Below are positions 24,214 to 27,127 of a stretch of DNA of 27,127 nucleotides, piece after piece. Below the pieces are notes generated by a model. The model did no database searches. It worked only from the letters and a program-made list of their open reading frames with translations, and was not told the origin of the DNA. The position numbers and the translations under genes are program-made. Origin of the DNA: an uncultured Eubacteriales bacterium (lineage in GTDB: Bacteria > Bacillota > Clostridia > Oscillospirales > Oscillospiraceae). The number at the start of each line of letters is the position of its first letter. Within the stretch, counting starts at the first letter, position 1. The stretch lies in contig CABSFY010000017.1 in the NCBI GenBank assembly GCA_902477055.1, positions 1-27,127 on the forward strand, written 5' to 3'.

Positions 24214-25272
24214 ATGAAGAGGATTCAATCGAAAACCACCCATAAAAACCTCGTCACGCTTCTCAGCGTCTGCGTCGTGTACATCGTCCTGCTCGTTCTG
24301 AACGGCGGCGGGCTGCTGTCGCGCTCGTTCAGCGGCCAGCTCGTGCCGATCAGCGCGTATATCATCATGGCGCTGTCGCTGAATCTGACGGTCGGCATCC
24401 TTGGCGAGCTGAGCCTTGGCCACGCGGGCTTTATGAGCATCGGCGCGTTCACCGGTGTCGTGGCCGCGGCGGTGCTGGGGCCGTACATCTCGAATTCCAT
24501 TCTGCTGATGCTTGTGTGCGTCGTCATCGGCGGTCTGATGGCCGGTATCTTCGGCTTTTTGATCGGTATTCCGGTCCTGCGCCTGCGCGGCGACTATCTG
24601 GCCATCGTGACGCTGGCCTTCGGCGAGATCATTCGCACCATCTTCAACTGTCTGTATGTTGAGCTGGTGGACGGCGTGCCGCACTTTTCCATGTTCGGCA
24701 ACGGCGTTGATACCACCAGCGGCCGCTTCGTTATCGCGGGCGCGCAGGGTGCAAGCATTTCCCGGCAGCTTTCCTCGCTGGGGTTCGGCTTTGCGCTGGT
24801 GCTGTTCACGCTGGTCATCATCATGAACCTTGTCCACAGCAAGGAGGGCCGCGCGATCAAGGCAATCCGCGACAATGCCATCGCCGCCGAATCCGTCGGT
24901 CTGAATCTGACCGTTTACAAGATGAAGGCTTTCGTCATCTCCGCCTTCCTCGCAGGCATCGCAGGCGTGCTGTTTGCGCTGAACTACACGAAGATCGAGG
25001 CCAAGCAGTTCGATTTCAATAAATCCATCAGCGTGCTGGTCATGGTCGTCCTCGGCGGCATGGGCAATCTGCGCGGCTGCATCATCTCGGCCGTGGCACT
25101 CAAGCTGCTGGAGTTGGTCCTGCTGGATTTCGGTGACCTGTGGATGCTCATCTACGCACTGGTGCTGATTCTCGTCATGGTTCTCAACTCCAACGCACGC
25201 TTCAAGGACTTTAAGCGTCAGGCCGCAAGCCGCATCAAGGCCATGCTGCATCAAAAGGAGGCCTCGAAATGA
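24214..25272 (+). CDS. livM: Branched-chain amino-acid ABC permease LivM
   Basis: A 352-residue permease partner of LivH with eight to ten hydrophobic segments. Family marks are YIIMALSLNLTVGILGELSL and GHAGFMSIGAF near the N-terminus, LRLRGDYLAIVTLAFGEIIR, and the coupling loop SKEGRAIKAIRDNAIAAESV. The start at 24214 is preferred because GAGG lies eight bases upstream; a GTG at 24205 is in frame but lies in that ribosome site. The stop overlaps the livG start as ATGA, so translation is coupled. Confidence 0.93.
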   Translation: MKRIQSKTTHKNLVTLLSVCVVYIVLLVLNGGGLLSRSFSGQLVPISAYIIMALSLNLTVGILGELSLGHAGFMSIGAFTGVVAAAVLGPYISNSILLMLVCVVIGGLMAGIFGFLIGIPVLRLRGDYLAIVTLAFGEIIRTIFNCLYVELVDGVPHFSMFGNGVDTTSGRFVIAGAQGASISRQLSSLGFGFALVLFTLVIIMNLVHSKEGRAIKAIRDNAIAAESVGLNLTVYKMKAFVISAFLAGIAGVLFALNYTKIEAKQFDFNKSISVLVMVVLGGMGNLRGCIISAVALKLLELVLLDFGDLWMLIYALVLILVMVLNSNARFKDFKRQAASRIKAMLHQKEASK

Positions 25273-26129
25273 AGCTGAATCAGCCGAAAATGGTTCCCAT
25301 GCCGACCGATGTCATCATTCCGGAGCGCGACCTCGGCAAGCTGCCGGTGCTCGACATCCGCAACCTCGGCATCGACTTCGGCGGTCTGACCGCTGTCGAT
25401 AACTTCACACTGACGATCGGTGCGACGGAGATCGCCGGTCTGATCGGCCCGAACGGCGCAGGCAAGACCACGATTTTTAACCTCCTGACGAACGTCTATC
25501 AGCCCACGCGCGGCTCGATCCTGCTGCGCGGCGTGGACACCAAGGGAATGTCCACCGCGCAGGTCAACCGTCTGGGCATCGCGCGGACGTTCCAGAACAT
25601 CCGTCTTTTCGGCGGCATGAGCGTGATTGACAACGTTAAGGTCGGTCTGCATAACCACATCAAATGCTCGTTTTTCTCCTCTGTCCTGCACACCCCCGGC
25701 TATTACCGCTCGGAAAAGCAGGCCAAGGCCCGGTGCCTTGAGCTGCTGGACTTCATGGGCATGGCGGATACGGCACATTACAAGGCCGGTTCCCTCCCCT
25801 ACGGCGCACAGCGTCGGTTGGAGATCGTCCGCGCACTGGCCACAGAGCCGTCCATTCTCCTGCTCGACGAGCCGGCTGCGGGCATGAATCCCTCGGAAAC
25901 GGCGGAGCTCATGGATCACATCCGCCGCATCCGCGACGAGTTCCAAATCGCCGTCATGCTCATTGAGCACGACATGAATCTCGTGATGGGCGTTTGCGAG
26001 GGCATCGCGGTCGTGAATTACGGCAAGATCATCGCAAAAGGCACGCCGGAGCAGATTTGCAACAACCCCACCGTCATCGAAGCCTACCTCGGAAAGAAAG
26101 GAGCGCAGACAGATGCTGAAGGTCAATGA
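25269..26129 (+). CDS. livG: Branched-chain amino-acid ABC ATPase LivG
   Basis: A 286-residue ABC ATPase that energises import. Walker A is GPNGAGKTT, the Q-loop region includes ARTFQNIRLF, the signature is LPYGAQRRLEI, Walker B is ILLLDEPAAGMNP and the switch histidine is in LIEHDMNLVM. The N-terminus has about 30 residues before the first ABC strand (VLDIRNLGIDF), longer than the commonest form. AAGGAGG precedes the start, which overlaps the livM stop. The last 17 bases overlap livF. Confidence 0.95.
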   Translation: MKLNQPKMVPMPTDVIIPERDLGKLPVLDIRNLGIDFGGLTAVDNFTLTIGATEIAGLIGPNGAGKTTIFNLLTNVYQPTRGSILLRGVDTKGMSTAQVNRLGIARTFQNIRLFGGMSVIDNVKVGLHNHIKCSFFSSVLHTPGYYRSEKQAKARCLELLDFMGMADTAHYKAGSLPYGAQRRLEIVRALATEPSILLLDEPAAGMNPSETAELMDHIRRIRDEFQIAVMLIEHDMNLVMGVCEGIAVVNYGKIIAKGTPEQICNNPTVIEAYLGKKGAQTDAEGQ

Positions 26130-26811
26130 TATTCACGTCTATTACGGCGCAATTCACGCCATCAAGGGCGTTTCCTTCGAGGTCAACGAGGGCGAAACGG
26201 TCGCCCTTATCGGCGCCAACGGCGCGGGCAAATCCACGACGCTGAAAACCGTTTCCGGCCTGATGCACCCGCGCTCCGGCTCCATCGAGTTCCTCGGCAG
26301 GGACATCACGCACACCGAGGCGTACAAGCTCGTTTCACAGGGGCTGGCCCACGTGCCGGAGGGGCGGCGCATCTTCCTGCAAATGACCGTGCAGGAAAAC
26401 CTTGAAATGGGTGCCTTCACCCGCAAGGGCGGCATCACCGACCCGCTGGACAACGTGTTCCAGCACTTCCCGCGCCTGAAGGAGCGCCGCAAGCAGGTGG
26501 CCGGAACGCTCTCCGGCGGCGAGCAGCAGATGCTCGCCATGGGCCGGGCCATGATGATCTCGCCGAAGCTGCTGATGCTCGACGAACCGTCGATGGGCCT
26601 CGCGCCGATTTTGGTAGAGCAAATTTTCGACATCATCCGTGAGCTGAAAAAGGCCGGAACGACCATCCTGCTCGTCGAGCAGAACGCCGGTATGGCGCTT
26701 GATATTGCAGACCGCGCCTACGTTCTCGAAACTGGCCGCATCACCCTCTCCGGGACCGGCGCAGAGCTGGCCCAGAGCGAGGAGGTCAAAAAGGCCTACC
26801 TCGGCGGCTGA
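26113..26811 (+). CDS. livF: Branched-chain amino-acid ABC ATPase LivF
   Basis: A 232-residue second ABC ATPase of the importer, the usual length. Walker A GANGAGKST, the LivF-typical GLAHVPEGRRIF, signature LSGGEQQ, Walker B LLMLDEPSMGLAP and the closing LVEQNAGMALDIADRAYVLE are all intact. It starts inside the end of livG with AAAGGAG upstream. It is the last gene of the operon. No dedicated terminator is seen; the first hairpin of the repeat that begins 28 bases after the stop, followed by a T-run, may serve. Confidence 0.96.
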   Translation: MLKVNDIHVYYGAIHAIKGVSFEVNEGETVALIGANGAGKSTTLKTVSGLMHPRSGSIEFLGRDITHTEAYKLVSQGLAHVPEGRRIFLQMTVQENLEMGAFTRKGGITDPLDNVFQHFPRLKERRKQVAGTLSGGEQQMLAMGRAMMISPKLLMLDEPSMGLAPILVEQIFDIIRELKKAGTTILLVEQNAGMALDIADRAYVLETGRITLSGTGAELAQSEEVKKAYLGG

Positions 26812-26838
26812 CGAACAAATTTTGATCGTGCGTCCAGC

Positions 26839-27029
26839 GGGCCGATGTGGGCATCGGCCCCTACGCATAATTGGCCGTTTTTTACTCCCAAGGTCGGTTG
26901 TTGCGTAGGGCGCGATGCCCTCATCGCGCCGCAGAGCGCAGCTCCGGGCGGGACAGGCATTCCGCAATACGTCACAATATTCCAAAACTCAACTGCCATC
27001 GGCGGGGCGTCGTGGACGCCGCCCCCTAC
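26839..27029 (+). repeat. Composite three-hairpin intergenic repeat, copy B
   Basis: This matches copy A (2535-2728) unit by unit. Hairpin 1 is GGGCCGATG/CATCGGCCC (26839-26860), followed by CTACGCAT and a T-run (26878-26883). Then come CCCAAGGTCGGT, hairpin 2 GGCGCGAT/ATCGCGCC (26909-26930), GAGCGCAG, and hairpin 3 GGGGCGTC/GACGCCGCCCC (near 27004-27025). No gene is seen from 26812 to the window end. Confidence 0.8.
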
Positions 27030-27069
27030 AAAGAGATACCGTTCAATTTCACTACGGCGGCTGTCGGAG

Positions 27070-27108
27070 TGCCTGCAACGGCGGGGTCGGGTGACCCCGC
27101 CCTACGAA
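27070..27108 (-). repeat. Palindromic repeat, inverted copy of 2290-2328
   Basis: TGCCTGCAACGGCGGGGTC, then GACCCCGCCCTACGAA after a short GG-type loop. It is the reverse complement of 2290-2328 with only a few changes. It lies about 40 bases after composite repeat copy B. Confidence 0.75.
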
Positions 27109-27127
27109 CGAATCTCGATAGTGCATC

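Noticed and set aside
22098..25254. Long minus-strand frames opposite livJ and livM
   Set aside because: The plus-strand genes are unambiguous. The antisense translations show only low-complexity His/Asp/Gln-rich sequence.

Overview
The window is GC-rich and densely coded, and looks like the chromosome of an anaerobic, endospore-forming Clostridia of the Oscillospirales type. The evidence is a YunB sporulation protein, a MurT/GatD-type Mur-ligase pair, an S-layer-homology (SLH) surface protein, Firmicutes-style AGGAGG ribosome sites, sigma-A promoters with TATAAT boxes, and intergenic palindromic repeats of the sort seen in that group. The placement is an inference from gene content; no 16S or ribosomal marker is present.

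Left part (1-7100): the 3' part of a phosphoglycerate-dehydrogenase-like gene is followed by glutamate dehydrogenase (gdhA) and its terminator. A 660-base gene-free stretch packed with hairpin repeats comes next. Then, on the minus strand, an MMPL/RND-type exporter is translationally coupled to a YhgE/Pip-like heptad-repeat exported protein.

Centre, minus strand (7100-19100): a palindromic repeat; a leucine-rich-repeat/SLH surface protein with a perfect consensus promoter; a zinc alcohol dehydrogenase behind a MurT/GatD-like pair; NAD-dependent DNA ligase (ligA); a 235-base repeat; yunB; and the UvrD/PcrA helicase. The MurT/GatD-like pair is the most unusual item. The glutaminase subunit has glycine where the family has its catalytic cysteine, and the ligase subunit has lost several family motifs.

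Right part, plus strand (19100-27127): an acyl-CoA synthetase is translationally coupled to a small membrane acyltransferase of the HGSNAT/DUF1624 type. A 76-residue membrane protein follows with its own strong promoter and terminator. A complete branched-chain amino-acid ABC transporter operon, livJ-H-M-G-F, comes last. The window closes with a second copy of the composite hairpin repeat seen after gdhA.

The gdhA and liv genes fit an amino-acid-using lifestyle. MMPL/Pip, SLH, MurT/GatD and the acyl ligase/acyltransferase pair all act at, or plausibly act at, the cell envelope.
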